DNA of 17,749 nt from CAZJHM01 sp964545925 (GTDB taxonomy: Archaea > Iainarchaeota > Iainarchaeia > Iainarchaeales > CAZJHM01), in NCBI GenBank assembly GCA_964545925.1, contig CAZJHM010000013.1, forward strand, positions 1-17,749, read 5' to 3'. The stretch's first letter is position 1. Every line of letters starts with the position of its first letter. The notes under the pieces were generated by a model that saw only the letters and a program-made list of their open reading frames with translations, was not told the DNA's origin and did not search any database. A program made the position numbers and the translations under genes. Positions 6,830-13,716 of the stretch are shown here, one piece after another.

Positions 6830-7276
6830 TTATTTCTTTTCCAATTCTAATTTTCCATCTTTTTTGCAGACTGAAAACTCAGCAGAAGAAGAAAGCAAAA
6901 AGGAAAAATCAGAAACAGGAAGAGAGCAAGAAAAAAAGAATTCTTTTTCTCTGCCTTCTTTGGATTTCACTATAAGAGAAATTTTCTCATCAGAATTAGA
7001 CAATTCCCACTCATGCAAAACAAAGGCAGAAAGAGAAAAACAAGAATCATCCCCTAAAAGAGAAAGAGAAGTGCAAAAGGAAGAAAGAGAAGAGGAAAAA
7101 GACTGGGCATTTAAAACATCATTTGAATATTCTCCAGCTTTATAAAGAAAAGAATAAGAGCCAAAAACAATGCCCAAAAGTAAGAGAGAAACAGAAAGCA
7201 TCAAGACAAACTCAATAGATAATTGTGCTTTTGCCCCAGAAGCAAAAGACAAACCATTAGAAAAAAAAGAAGGCAA
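6830..7276 (-). CDS. Pilin-like secreted protein with class III signal peptide
   Basis: The 148-residue protein has the class III signal motif GAKAQLSIEF (residues 14-23). The predicted prepilin-peptidase cut lies between Ala17 and Gln18, with Glu at +5 of the mature protein, followed by a hydrophobic helix (to about residue 46) for filament packing. The remaining globular part is very serine-rich and has four cysteines (in SFCTS, DDSCF, FSCSL and SVCKK). No upstream ATG exists because the frame is closed by the stop codon of the preceding gene, so the start is a TTG. I chose the first TTG, behind a weak Shine-Dalgarno (GAGTGA); an internal TTG eight codons later is possible. It follows the 60-residue pilin-like gene by six bases. 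It is probably a minor or adaptor subunit. Confidence 0.75.
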   Translation of the reverse strand: MPSFFSNGLSFASGAKAQLSIEFVLMLSVSLLLLGIVFGSYSFLYKAGEYSNDVLNAQSFSSSLSSFCTSLSLLGDDSCFSLSAFVLHEWELSNSDEKISLIVKSKEGREKEFFFSCSLPVSDFSFLLSSSAEFSVCKKDGKLELEKK

Positions 7277-7282
7277 AAGAAA

Positions 7283-7465
7283 TCACTCATTAACAGCATC
7301 TATTTTGCTAAAAACATCTTCAACCTGACTATCAAGTTTTCCACTAACATCTTCTGCATTTGTCTTTAATTTGCCCACAAAGAAGATGACAACAGCAACA
7401 ATTGCTGCTAACAAGACAATCATTTCAATAGATATCTGGGCTCTTTTTTTCTCTAAAAGTTTCAT
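7283..7465 (-). CDS. Small class III signal peptide protein (major pilin-like subunit candidate)
   Basis: This 60-residue protein consists of little more than a pilin N-terminal helix. The basic leader MKLLEKKRA is followed by QISIEMIVLLAAI, with a predicted FlaK/EppA-type cut between Ala9 and Gln10 and Glu at mature +5. The hydrophobic helix runs to about residue 30, then comes a short charged amphipathic tail (KLKTNAEDVSGKLDSQVEDV). Such short class III signal proteins are common in archaea and can be pilus subunits. A strong Shine-Dalgarno GGAGG lies eight bases before the ATG, and a TATA box (7520-7527) would give a leader of about 30 bases, both suggesting high expression. The serine-rich pilin-like gene follows in the operon. 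Confidence 0.82.
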   Translation of the reverse strand: MKLLEKKRAQISIEMIVLLAAIVAVVIFFVGKLKTNAEDVSGKLDSQVEDVFSKIDAVNE

Positions 7466-7470
7466 TTCAT

Positions 7471-7482
7471 TCTCCTCCTTTT
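7471..7482 (-). promoter_or_regulatory. Strong Shine-Dalgarno for the small pilin-like gene
   Basis: The minus strand reads AAAAGGAGGAGA just upstream of ATGAAATG. GGAGG is eight bases from the second ATG (7465). The first ATG is too close to the Shine-Dalgarno and reads only Met-Lys-stop, so the start at 7465 is preferred. Confidence 0.7.
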
Positions 7483-7519
7483 ATTTACAAACACTATACT
7501 AAAAAAATAAGAAAAGAAG

Positions 7520-7527
7520 TTTATAAA
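7520..7527 (-). promoter_or_regulatory. TATA box of the pilin operon
   Basis: The minus-strand element TTTATAAA lies 55-62 bases before the ATG at 7465. A start site about 26 bases downstream would give a leader of roughly 30 bases containing the Shine-Dalgarno. Confidence 0.55.
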
Positions 7528-7600
7528 CAAAAACAAAGTTTAGACATTTGCCTAACTCTCTTTTTTCTGGAAAAAGTTTGAGAAAAACCAAGAAAAAAGG

Positions 7601-7608
7601 TTTATATT
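7601..7608 (+). promoter_or_regulatory. TATA box of the 85-residue basic protein gene
   Basis: TTTATATT lies 22-29 bases before the ATG at 7630, at leaderless spacing, with no Shine-Dalgarno between. Confidence 0.6.
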
Positions 7609-7629
7609 AAACAAAAAACAAACTAAACT

Positions 7630-7887
7630 ATGCCAATATTAAGAAAACCAAAAGGAAAACAATTAGAAAAAAAACCAAAAGATACTAATCAAGATATACA
7701 TAATTTCATAAAAAACCTAAATCAAAAAGAAGTAACAGACATATTAAGAGAAATGCAAACAGGAAAAAAAGGAAGAACAAATTATAAATATCTAATTAAT
7801 AGAATAAAAACACTAATAGATAGAAAAGCAATTAATCCAAAATTAGGAAGAAAAATAATTGAAAAATTAAAAAAGAAAGCAGCTTAG
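7630..7887 (+). CDS. Small basic protein of unknown function
   Basis: The 85-residue protein is very lysine-rich and predicted to be mostly helical. An unstructured basic N-terminus (1-20) is followed by a helical region containing IHNFIKNLNQKEVTDILREM and two further amphipathic helices. No catalytic motif or membrane segment is visible, and it could bind nucleic acid by charge alone. The start has a good TATA box at leaderless spacing. Its TAG stop overlaps the TAA stop of the convergent 742-residue surface protein by three bases. It diverges from the pilin operon. I do not recognise the family. Confidence 0.65.
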   Translation: MPILRKPKGKQLEKKPKDTNQDIHNFIKNLNQKEVTDILREMQTGKKGRTNYKYLINRIKTLIDRKAINPKLGRKIIEKLKKKAA

Positions 7888-10112
7888 GAAAATTCTCCTT
7901 CTGTTATTTTTTCCATTTCTTTAACAAATTCTTCTTCTTTCTTTTTCTGAGATACTTTCTTAGGTTCTTCTTTCTTTCCTGAAGAGTCATCTTTAAGATA
8001 GAAATATGCGATTGCTCCTAAGACTAAGATTATAACAATAACAAGAGCATATCTTTCTATTCCGCCTAAACTAAAAGCTCCTGTGACTTTTATGTCTTCA
8101 GAGATATTCTCTTCGGAATTTTCCTCATCAGAAACAATCGGAATTATTGACTCATCAAAAATTTCGCTAACTCCTATTCCTTCATTTTCTGAATTTGATT
8201 CAGAAATAATTTCAGAAACTTCTTCTGTTTTTAAATCCTCAGAAAATTTAACTAAAATTTCTTTGGTAATTGGTTCATTATTTCCTAAAAATGAAAGTTC
8301 TAAAATAACACTTTCAGATGGAATTGAAGTTCCAAAATCAACTTTAATATCAACTGTTTTTTTCTCATTAATTTCTAAATCAAAAGAAGAAGGAGAAACA
8401 GTTCCTGTATAATTTAAAATTTTTAAATCAGATATTCTAATTACTCCTTTTCCTGTATTTTCCAAATTAAACTTTGTATTCAAAGTTCCATATGTTTCAG
8501 TAATTAAATCTGAAGACTTTTCACTGACTAAAAGTTCATTTTCTTTAACACTTCCAAATAAAGTGATTTTTATTTCTTTAGAATCTGAGAAATTCTCAGC
8601 TTGAATATTTATCTTCAAGAAATATAATCCTGAAAGTTCATCAGCAGATGGACTTAGATAAACAAATACTTTACCTTCTTCCAAAGAAGAAAGAGAAAGT
8701 TCCTGAGGTTTCAAATAAGCCCAATTAGGCCCTTCAGCAGAAACTAAAATCTTCTGATTCTTTTTTCCAGTATTCTTAAATGCAATAGCATAAGATTGTG
8801 TGTCGCATGCTTTTTCTATTTCCAAGTCAGAAGGATAATTAACTTCTAAAGAATAGCATGAAGAAGAATCAACCAAAAATTCCTTTTCTTCAATATTACC
8901 CTCTGATTCTACTTTTACATTTATGTTTCCAGAAACTTCCAAAACTCCAGAAATTGTTTTGCTTTGCCCTTTATTTAAAGAAAAAACATATTCTGAAAGT
9001 TTGGCATTACTCTCCAACTTGAAGTTAGAGTTTTCTTTTCCTGTGTTCTTAACAACAAACTTAAATTCCTTTAAATCTCCTTCACAATATTCATATATTC
9101 CTGAATAATTCAATGGTTCAATTGAAAAGGAATAACATTCATTTAAATTCAATTTCAAGTCATATTCTTTTTGAGTTCCAAATGTTTTGGATTTTAGAAT
9201 TAACTTATAGAGTTTAGTCCCAATACCTTCAAAAGAAGATTCCAAAGGCAATAAAACATCCAAAGTTTGTCTTGCTCCTAAAGAAATATCCTTTCCTTTT
9301 CCATCCAACTCCAAATTAATTTCATTTGGATAATTGGAATTATTTTTTATTTTTATTGAATAATTTGGATTTTCAATACATACATTTCCTGTCAAATTAT
9401 AAACTGAAATATCTTCTGTTTTACCAATTGTGATTGAAAAATTCTTTTCCTCTGAAAAATCATAAGCATCTATTCTTGCTTTAGCTGTAATTGTGTAAGT
9501 TTTAGGTTCAGTTGAACAAGGAATAGTTATTTTAGAAATATAAACTTCAGTTTCTCCTTTAGAAACAATCAATTCTTTTTCTTCCTGAGAAAAATCAGAA
9601 CTTAAAGAAAAGATTATTCTTTCTTCTCTAACTCCATCATTGAATATTCTAAAAGTCAAATCTTTTGATTGACATTGATTAACATAAGTATTAGAAGCTC
9701 CGGAAATTTCCAATTTGAGACTTTCCTTAACTTTAACAGTTAAAATCTTAGTTATTGTTTTTTCAGAATCTGAAATCTTCAAAGTAATATAATAAGTTCC
9801 TTCTTTAACATAACAATTATTTGGCTTGATAAATGCATAAATCTTTTGGCTTTCCCCTTTTGCAAGTGTTGTGTAAAAAGCATCTGTTCCTATTTTCTTG
9901 TCTCCTATGATTATCCATTCTTTATAATCTCCTTCTGAAATTATTTTGATTGTTTGTGTCTTGGAAGTTGTATTTGTTAATGTAAAAACAGGCATAGTGG
10001 GTATTGAACATGTTGTATCAAAAACACTATCTCCTGTAAATCCCAAACCATAAAAGTTTTGGGATAAAACAAGTGCAAATAAAACTATTCCTAATACTTT
10101 TGTTACATTCAC
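7884..10112 (-). CDS. Large secreted Ig-like repeat protein with C-terminal membrane anchor
   Basis: The 742-residue protein has a signal peptide (about 1-22) and roughly six beta-sandwich modules (about 28-130, 131-230, 232-330, 332-420, 421-520 and 522-625). They show the NEW3/CARDB-like signature of a 'NTG' turn, as in FVVKNTGKENS, FKNTGKKNQ and LENTGKGV. Most modules carry a cysteine near their start or end, suggesting intra-module disulfides. A Ser/Glu-rich linker leads to the motif TGAFSLGG (677-684), one transmembrane helix (about 688-706) and a Lys/Glu-rich cytoplasmic tail of about 35 residues. The start is GTG behind a near-perfect Shine-Dalgarno AAAGGTGAT that overlaps the stop of the preceding gene, so translation is probably coupled. 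Many N-x-S/T sites suit N-glycosylation. It is probably a surface adhesin or envelope protein; the exact role is unknown. Confidence 0.75.
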   Translation of the reverse strand: MNVTKVLGIVLFALVLSQNFYGLGFTGDSVFDTTCSIPTMPVFTLTNTTSKTQTIKIISEGDYKEWIIIGDKKIGTDAFYTTLAKGESQKIYAFIKPNNCYVKEGTYYITLKISDSEKTITKILTVKVKESLKLEISGASNTYVNQCQSKDLTFRIFNDGVREERIIFSLSSDFSQEEKELIVSKGETEVYISKITIPCSTEPKTYTITAKARIDAYDFSEEKNFSITIGKTEDISVYNLTGNVCIENPNYSIKIKNNSNYPNEINLELDGKGKDISLGARQTLDVLLPLESSFEGIGTKLYKLILKSKTFGTQKEYDLKLNLNECYSFSIEPLNYSGIYEYCEGDLKEFKFVVKNTGKENSNFKLESNAKLSEYVFSLNKGQSKTISGVLEVSGNINVKVESEGNIEEKEFLVDSSSCYSLEVNYPSDLEIEKACDTQSYAIAFKNTGKKNQKILVSAEGPNWAYLKPQELSLSSLEEGKVFVYLSPSADELSGLYFLKINIQAENFSDSKEIKITLFGSVKENELLVSEKSSDLITETYGTLNTKFNLENTGKGVIRISDLKILNYTGTVSPSSFDLEINEKKTVDIKVDFGTSIPSESVILELSFLGNNEPITKEILVKFSEDLKTEEVSEIISESNSENEGIGVSEIFDESIIPIVSDEENSEENISEDIKVTGAFSLGGIERYALVIVIILVLGAIAYFYLKDDSSGKKEEPKKVSQKKKEEEFVKEMEKITEGEFS

Positions 10113-10119
10113 TTTCTAA

Positions 10120-11829
10120 TCACCTTTTAAGCCAAACTTCCTCTGTTTTTTTGCTAAAAAAAGCCCCCATTAAAACAAGAGCTATAAACAAAACAACTAA
10201 TCCTAAGATTGTATTTCCTGCAAGAGTGAAAAATCCAGAAGAAAAAACTCCTGTGAAATCCACATTATTTTCTTGTTTTTCTTCTTCGAAGACAACAAAT
10301 GTTATAGGGTATTCTTCTTCTCCTAAATAAATATTTCCATTGTATGTTCCTACTTCTCCATCAAATTCAATATCTATTTTAACAGTGTGTGTTTCTCCTG
10401 CTTTAACTAAAATTTTGTAAGGTTGATTATAGAAAAATTCAGAAGGCAAGTCAATAGACATCATTAATTCCTTGTCTGAATTTGAAAGATTCAAAATTGT
10501 AAATTCTAAAGATGTTTTATCTTTTTCCAAAACAATTTTCTTAGGATATGATATCTGCAAATCTCCGTTTGCTGTAGAATTCTTACGGGCATCTATTTCT
10601 ATTGAAAATGTTTCTTTCTTTCCATTTATTGAAACTTCTAGAACTCCATAATATAATCCTTGTTTTGGAGGAACAACTGCCAGATAAACAATTTCACTAT
10701 CGTCTTCCTGTATATAAAAATTATTTTTAGAAAATTTGTATTCTATTCCTTCAAATTTCATATTAACTTTAACTTTTAAATCTCCTGTATTTTTAATTTC
10801 AATAGGTATGACTTCAGTTGTACATTCTTCTGCAATTATTGAAGATGGAACATTTATAGTGTAATCTGTTTCTTTTCCAACTCTTATACAAAATGTTGAA
10901 GTTTCTTCTTCATCAAAACTCCAAGCCTTAATTCTTATATTATGTGTTCCGGCACTGTCAGAATTTTTTGTTTTTACATCCACATAAACATATTTTGTCT
11001 GATTAGCAGAAAGCTTGACTGAAGATGGATAATTTATTTCTAAATCCCCACTAAGAGAAAGATAGATTGTTTTAGAATAATCATCTTCATTGACTAACTT
11101 AAACCAAACTTGTTTTGTTTTTCCTTTTTCAGTGTTAAAACATTCAGATGTCTTTATATAAAATCCATCTGATTCAGCACAATCTGAAACTTTTATATCA
11201 AATGTCTTGTAAATTGTTTCATAATCTGTTCTTATTCTAATTCTAACTGAATGTGTTCCTTCCCTTATTCCATAAGTATTGATATAGAGTTTTAAGTTTT
11301 CTTCCTCATATCCATCTAAAATAATTTCACTATCTTCAAAATATGGTAATAACATTTCATTATCTGCTGATAAAGAAATTTCCTGAACTCTTGAACTTTC
11401 ATTTTCAATATTTACAAATACATAAGTGTCTTTGTTTTTACAAATATTTTTTGAAGAAATCCAAACATTCAAATTTGAACTATCATTTTCTTTGTAAAAA
11501 TCAATGGATTCTACTTTTCTTGAACCATCATATATATAGATTCTATGAAGTCCTGAATCTGCATCTCTTGCATCTATTCTTAATTTAGCTGTTGTTCTTC
11601 CGTAAGCAGATAAACAATAAGAATCAGGAGATATTTTTAGTTCTAAATCATTATCTGAAGATTCAGCATATAAATCATAACAATATCTTTCATCATTGTT
11701 GTTATAGATATCCAAATTAACTGTAATATTCTCTCCATAGACTGGACTATCAGCATCTACTATTAAAGCACCAAAACTTGCCTTTATCAATAATAAACCA
11801 AATAATATTACTATTATTTTCTTATTCAT
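10120..11829 (-). CDS. Secreted Ig-like repeat protein with C-terminal membrane anchor
   Basis: The 569-residue protein has a signal peptide (about 1-20) and about five beta-rich modules (roughly 21-113, 114-214, 217-315, 316-410 and 415-512). The fourth begins near IEIKNTGDLKVKV, the same NTG pattern as in the larger partner. Cysteine pairs recur within modules, and there are several N-x-S/T sites. Near the C-terminus comes TGVFSSG and then SGFFTLAG (531-538), a transmembrane helix (about 540-558) and a short basic tail. The Shine-Dalgarno AAAGGTGTG lies inside the last codons of the upstream 167-residue gene, which overlaps this one by eight bases. It is the middle gene of a three-gene operon and probably part of one surface assembly. 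Confidence 0.75.
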   Translation of the reverse strand: MNKKIIVILFGLLLIKASFGALIVDADSPVYGENITVNLDIYNNNDERYCYDLYAESSDNDLELKISPDSYCLSAYGRTTAKLRIDARDADSGLHRIYIYDGSRKVESIDFYKENDSSNLNVWISSKNICKNKDTYVFVNIENESSRVQEISLSADNEMLLPYFEDSEIILDGYEEENLKLYINTYGIREGTHSVRIRIRTDYETIYKTFDIKVSDCAESDGFYIKTSECFNTEKGKTKQVWFKLVNEDDYSKTIYLSLSGDLEINYPSSVKLSANQTKYVYVDVKTKNSDSAGTHNIRIKAWSFDEEETSTFCIRVGKETDYTINVPSSIIAEECTTEVIPIEIKNTGDLKVKVNMKFEGIEYKFSKNNFYIQEDDSEIVYLAVVPPKQGLYYGVLEVSINGKKETFSIEIDARKNSTANGDLQISYPKKIVLEKDKTSLEFTILNLSNSDKELMMSIDLPSEFFYNQPYKILVKAGETHTVKIDIEFDGEVGTYNGNIYLGEEEYPITFVVFEEEKQENNVDFTGVFSSGFFTLAGNTILGLVVLFIALVLMGAFFSKKTEEVWLKR

Positions 11830-12325
11830 TTTTCACACCTTTGTAATTTACAAATCTTGTGACAAAAGCCAGTAATAGCAAAACAACTATTACTGCCAAA
11901 ATAATGTCTAAAAATGTAACTGTTATCCCACTTAAAGAGAAAAATCCTGTGATAATTCCTGTATTTTTATTTTCTTGAAAAATAGATTTATCTTTGAATT
12001 CTAAATCAAAGGATTTAGCAATTGTTTCCGAACTATTTTCAGCAACCAACATACATTTGTAAGAATTATTTTCTGGTTTATACAAAACCTTAACAGGAAT
12101 CACAGCTGTACTATTCTTCCCGACAGCAACATAATTCTTAATTTTTAAATTAGCTCCACAATAATATCTAATATAGTATTCTTTTACACTTGAACTATCA
12201 TTAATTAAATAGAAATCTATTGTTCTATCACTAGATATAATATATCCATTATTTCCTTCTATTTTTGCTCCAGCTAAATTCCCAGCCAAAAGCAAAACCA
12301 ATAATACAGATATTATTCTTTTCAT
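11822..12325 (-). CDS. Small secreted single-domain protein with C-terminal membrane anchor
   Basis: The 167-residue protein is the compact version of its two downstream neighbours. It has a signal peptide (about 1-20), a single beta-rich domain (about 21-112) with one cysteine pair (Cys56 and Cys91), and the motif TGFFSLSG (126-133). A transmembrane helix (about 136-156) and a short basic tail follow. It is the first gene of the operon. A Shine-Dalgarno AGGGG lies five bases before the ATG, and a TATA-like stretch lies about 40-50 bases upstream. I do not recognise a specific family. Shared architecture and overlap with the next gene imply a joint function at the cell surface. Confidence 0.7.
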   Translation of the reverse strand: MKRIISVLLVLLLAGNLAGAKIEGNNGYIISSDRTIDFYLINDSSSVKEYYIRYYCGANLKIKNYVAVGKNSTAVIPVKVLYKPENNSYKCMLVAENSSETIAKSFDLEFKDKSIFQENKNTGIITGFFSLSGITVTFLDIILAVIVVLLLLAFVTRFVNYKGVKNE

Positions 12326-12365
12326 TTCATCCCCTAATATTACTTAACTTATTAATGTTAATGGT

Positions 12366-12377
12366 TATAAATATATA
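12366..12377 (-). promoter_or_regulatory. TATA region of the surface-protein operon
   Basis: On the minus strand, TATATATTTATA lies about 41-52 bases before the ATG at 12325. A start site some 26 bases downstream leaves a short leader containing the Shine-Dalgarno AGGGG. Confidence 0.45.
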
Positions 12378-12428
12378 TGCTACTCAGGTTGTTTATAAAC
12401 TTATTTCCCATTCTACATAATTAGAATC

Positions 12429-12437
12429 TTTTTTATT
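12429..12437 (+). promoter_or_regulatory. TATA-like element of the 156-residue gene
   Basis: TTTTTTATT lies 23-31 bases before the ATG at 12460. It is weaker than other boxes in the window; a better TTTATAAA at 12392-12399 would leave a leader of about 35 bases. Confidence 0.35.
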
Positions 12438-12459
12438 TTCCTCTTTCTCATATATACAT

Positions 12460-12930
12460 ATGCCCAGAAAACTTCCCGAATCCAAAAATAAAAAAATTCC
12501 AGAAAAATCCAGAAAAACAATAAGAGGATTTGAATCTAGATTTCCTTTTCGCAATATTTCTCCCGAAAGAACAAAACTAATTAATCAACATATGAAAAGA
12601 ATGAGAAATGAAATAGATTCTGCAAAGAAATTTCCAATTGAACAAGTTAAAAAATACTTAAACCTAACTCTTTTACAAAGAGGGATTGATTTCTTTGCTT
12701 CCCGAAAAACCACAGAGATTGGAAAAGCAGTTCAATCACTTAAAACAATAAATTTCTTTTTCAATGAATTTGCTAATTCTTCAGGTAATCCAGAAAAAAG
12801 AACAAGAGTAAAAATTCAAATACGAGGATTTATGAAACCATCTGATTTCTTGTGGGCAGGATATTCAGAAAAACAAATTTCAGGAATTTTCTCAGAAAGA
12901 GAAATTCAAGAGGACAAAGTTTTTTCTTGA
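12460..12930 (+). CDS. Basic protein of unknown function
   Basis: The 156-residue protein has a disordered Lys/Arg-rich N-terminus (1-30), a helical middle region including FPIEQVKKYLNLTLLQRGIDFF, and a C-terminal part with RVKIQIRGFMKPSDFLWAGYS. No signal peptide, membrane helix or enzymatic motif is seen. The strong positive charge allows a nucleic-acid or ribosome association, but nothing in the sequence proves it. It is transcribed away from the surface operon. I do not recognise the family. Confidence 0.65.
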   Translation: MPRKLPESKNKKIPEKSRKTIRGFESRFPFRNISPERTKLINQHMKRMRNEIDSAKKFPIEQVKKYLNLTLLQRGIDFFASRKTTEIGKAVQSLKTINFFFNEFANSSGNPEKRTRVKIQIRGFMKPSDFLWAGYSEKQISGIFSEREIQEDKVFS

Positions 12931-12992
12931 TTTCTTTCCAAACTTTTTAATTAGATAAAAAATCCAATAGAATTTTCAAAATAAAAGGCAAG

Positions 12993-13631
12993 TTATTTTG
13001 CTCTTCTTCTGAAAAGATTTTTCACTCTACTAAAAATTCCTGTTTCTGGTTTTGTTTCTGCTATTCTTGGTTTTACAACCACTCCTTTTCTCGCAAGTTT
13101 TTCCAGAGTTTTTACTCTAAGAAATTGTTCCAAAACAACAATTTCTCTTTTCAAACTTCTGTCTTCTAATTTAATTGGTTTTCCTGTTTGTTCAGCAACA
13201 GTCCTGTATCTTTCTTCAAGTTGTTTTTTTCTTGGAACCAACATTCCCCCATTAGGTGTAAAAACTTTATAATCTCCAAAACGTCTGAAAAGATCTCTAT
13301 AAACCATTAACTCAATTCTTGTAGCAAGTCCTAATCCCGAAATATGAGGTAAATTTTTCTTTTTCATTTTTAAAAAAGGAAAATAATCTATAAGAACATT
13401 TTTGCTATTTATTGGAAAAACAGCTTTTATCTCTCCCAACATAAATGATTTAGCTGAAGATTGTAAATTTCCAAATGCTTTGTCTATTTCTGAGCTTGTG
13501 AAAACAAACCTTTTTTTTTCTTTTATTTTCTTTGCTGATAAATCTTTTACTGCAAAAATATTATATTTAATTATAAAATCAGTTAATTCTCTTTCTTCTA
13601 CTGGAGTTACACATATGCACCATTTAGACAT
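12993..13631 (-). CDS. Conserved-looking soluble protein of unknown function
   Basis: The 212-residue protein has a mixed alpha/beta N-terminal part (1-110). A segment GLGLATRIELMVYRDLFRRFGDYKVFTPNGGMLVP-like in character (about 103-137) follows, then a long helical stretch (about 138-185) and a very basic tail ending in RVKNLFRRRAK. There is no signal peptide or membrane helix. Two cysteines lie at the N-terminus (KWCICVTP). A TATA box at 13653-13660 (minus strand), 22-29 bases before the ATG, supports the start. It diverges from the thioredoxin-fold gene. Function is unknown. Confidence 0.65.
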   Translation of the reverse strand: MSKWCICVTPVEERELTDFIIKYNIFAVKDLSAKKIKEKKRFVFTSSEIDKAFGNLQSSAKSFMLGEIKAVFPINSKNVLIDYFPFLKMKKKNLPHISGLGLATRIELMVYRDLFRRFGDYKVFTPNGGMLVPRKKQLEERYRTVAEQTGKPIKLEDRSLKREIVVLEQFLRVKTLEKLARKGVVVKPRIAETKPETGIFSRVKNLFRRRAK

Positions 13632-13652
13632 ATTTATTATTCATTTCAAGCA

Positions 13653-13660
13653 ATATATAA
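13653..13660 (-). promoter_or_regulatory. TATA box of the 212-residue gene
   Basis: TTATATAT on the minus strand lies 22-29 bases before the ATG at 13631, at leaderless spacing. Confidence 0.5.
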
Positions 13661-13685
13661 ACATTTCAGAAAACAAAAGAACATA

Positions 13686-13693
13686 TTTAAAAG
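13686..13693 (+). promoter_or_regulatory. TATA box of the thioredoxin-fold gene
   Basis: TTTAAAAG lies 24-31 bases before the ATG at 13717. It supports that start over an open frame extending back to 13402, and only about 25 bases separate it from the divergent TATA box. Confidence 0.55.
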
Positions 13694-13716
13694 GATTTTC
13701 TTGCTCTTTAAGACTT

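Noticed and set aside
6864..7145. Plus-strand open frame rich in Glu and Lys opposite the serine-rich pilin gene
   Set aside because: It is the antisense shadow of TCT/TTC-rich serine codons; it has no promoter or Shine-Dalgarno.
6830..7465. TGA read-through fusing the two pilin-like proteins
   Set aside because: It would bury the second class III signal peptide inside the protein, and a TTG start with a weak Shine-Dalgarno explains the arrangement.
7283..7470. Met-Lys-stop mini-ORF (ATGAAATGA) overlapping the start codons of the small pilin gene and, likewise, of the 167-residue gene near 12330
   Set aside because: The first ATG is only 0-3 bases from the Shine-Dalgarno in both cases, too close for initiation; the second ATG has proper spacing. 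The repeat of the pattern probably reflects common MK starts.
13402..13716. N-terminal extension of the thioredoxin-fold gene by 105 codons
   Set aside because: It would overlap the opposing 212-residue gene, puts non-membrane sequence before the anchor, and ignores the TATA box 24-31 bases before ATG 13717.
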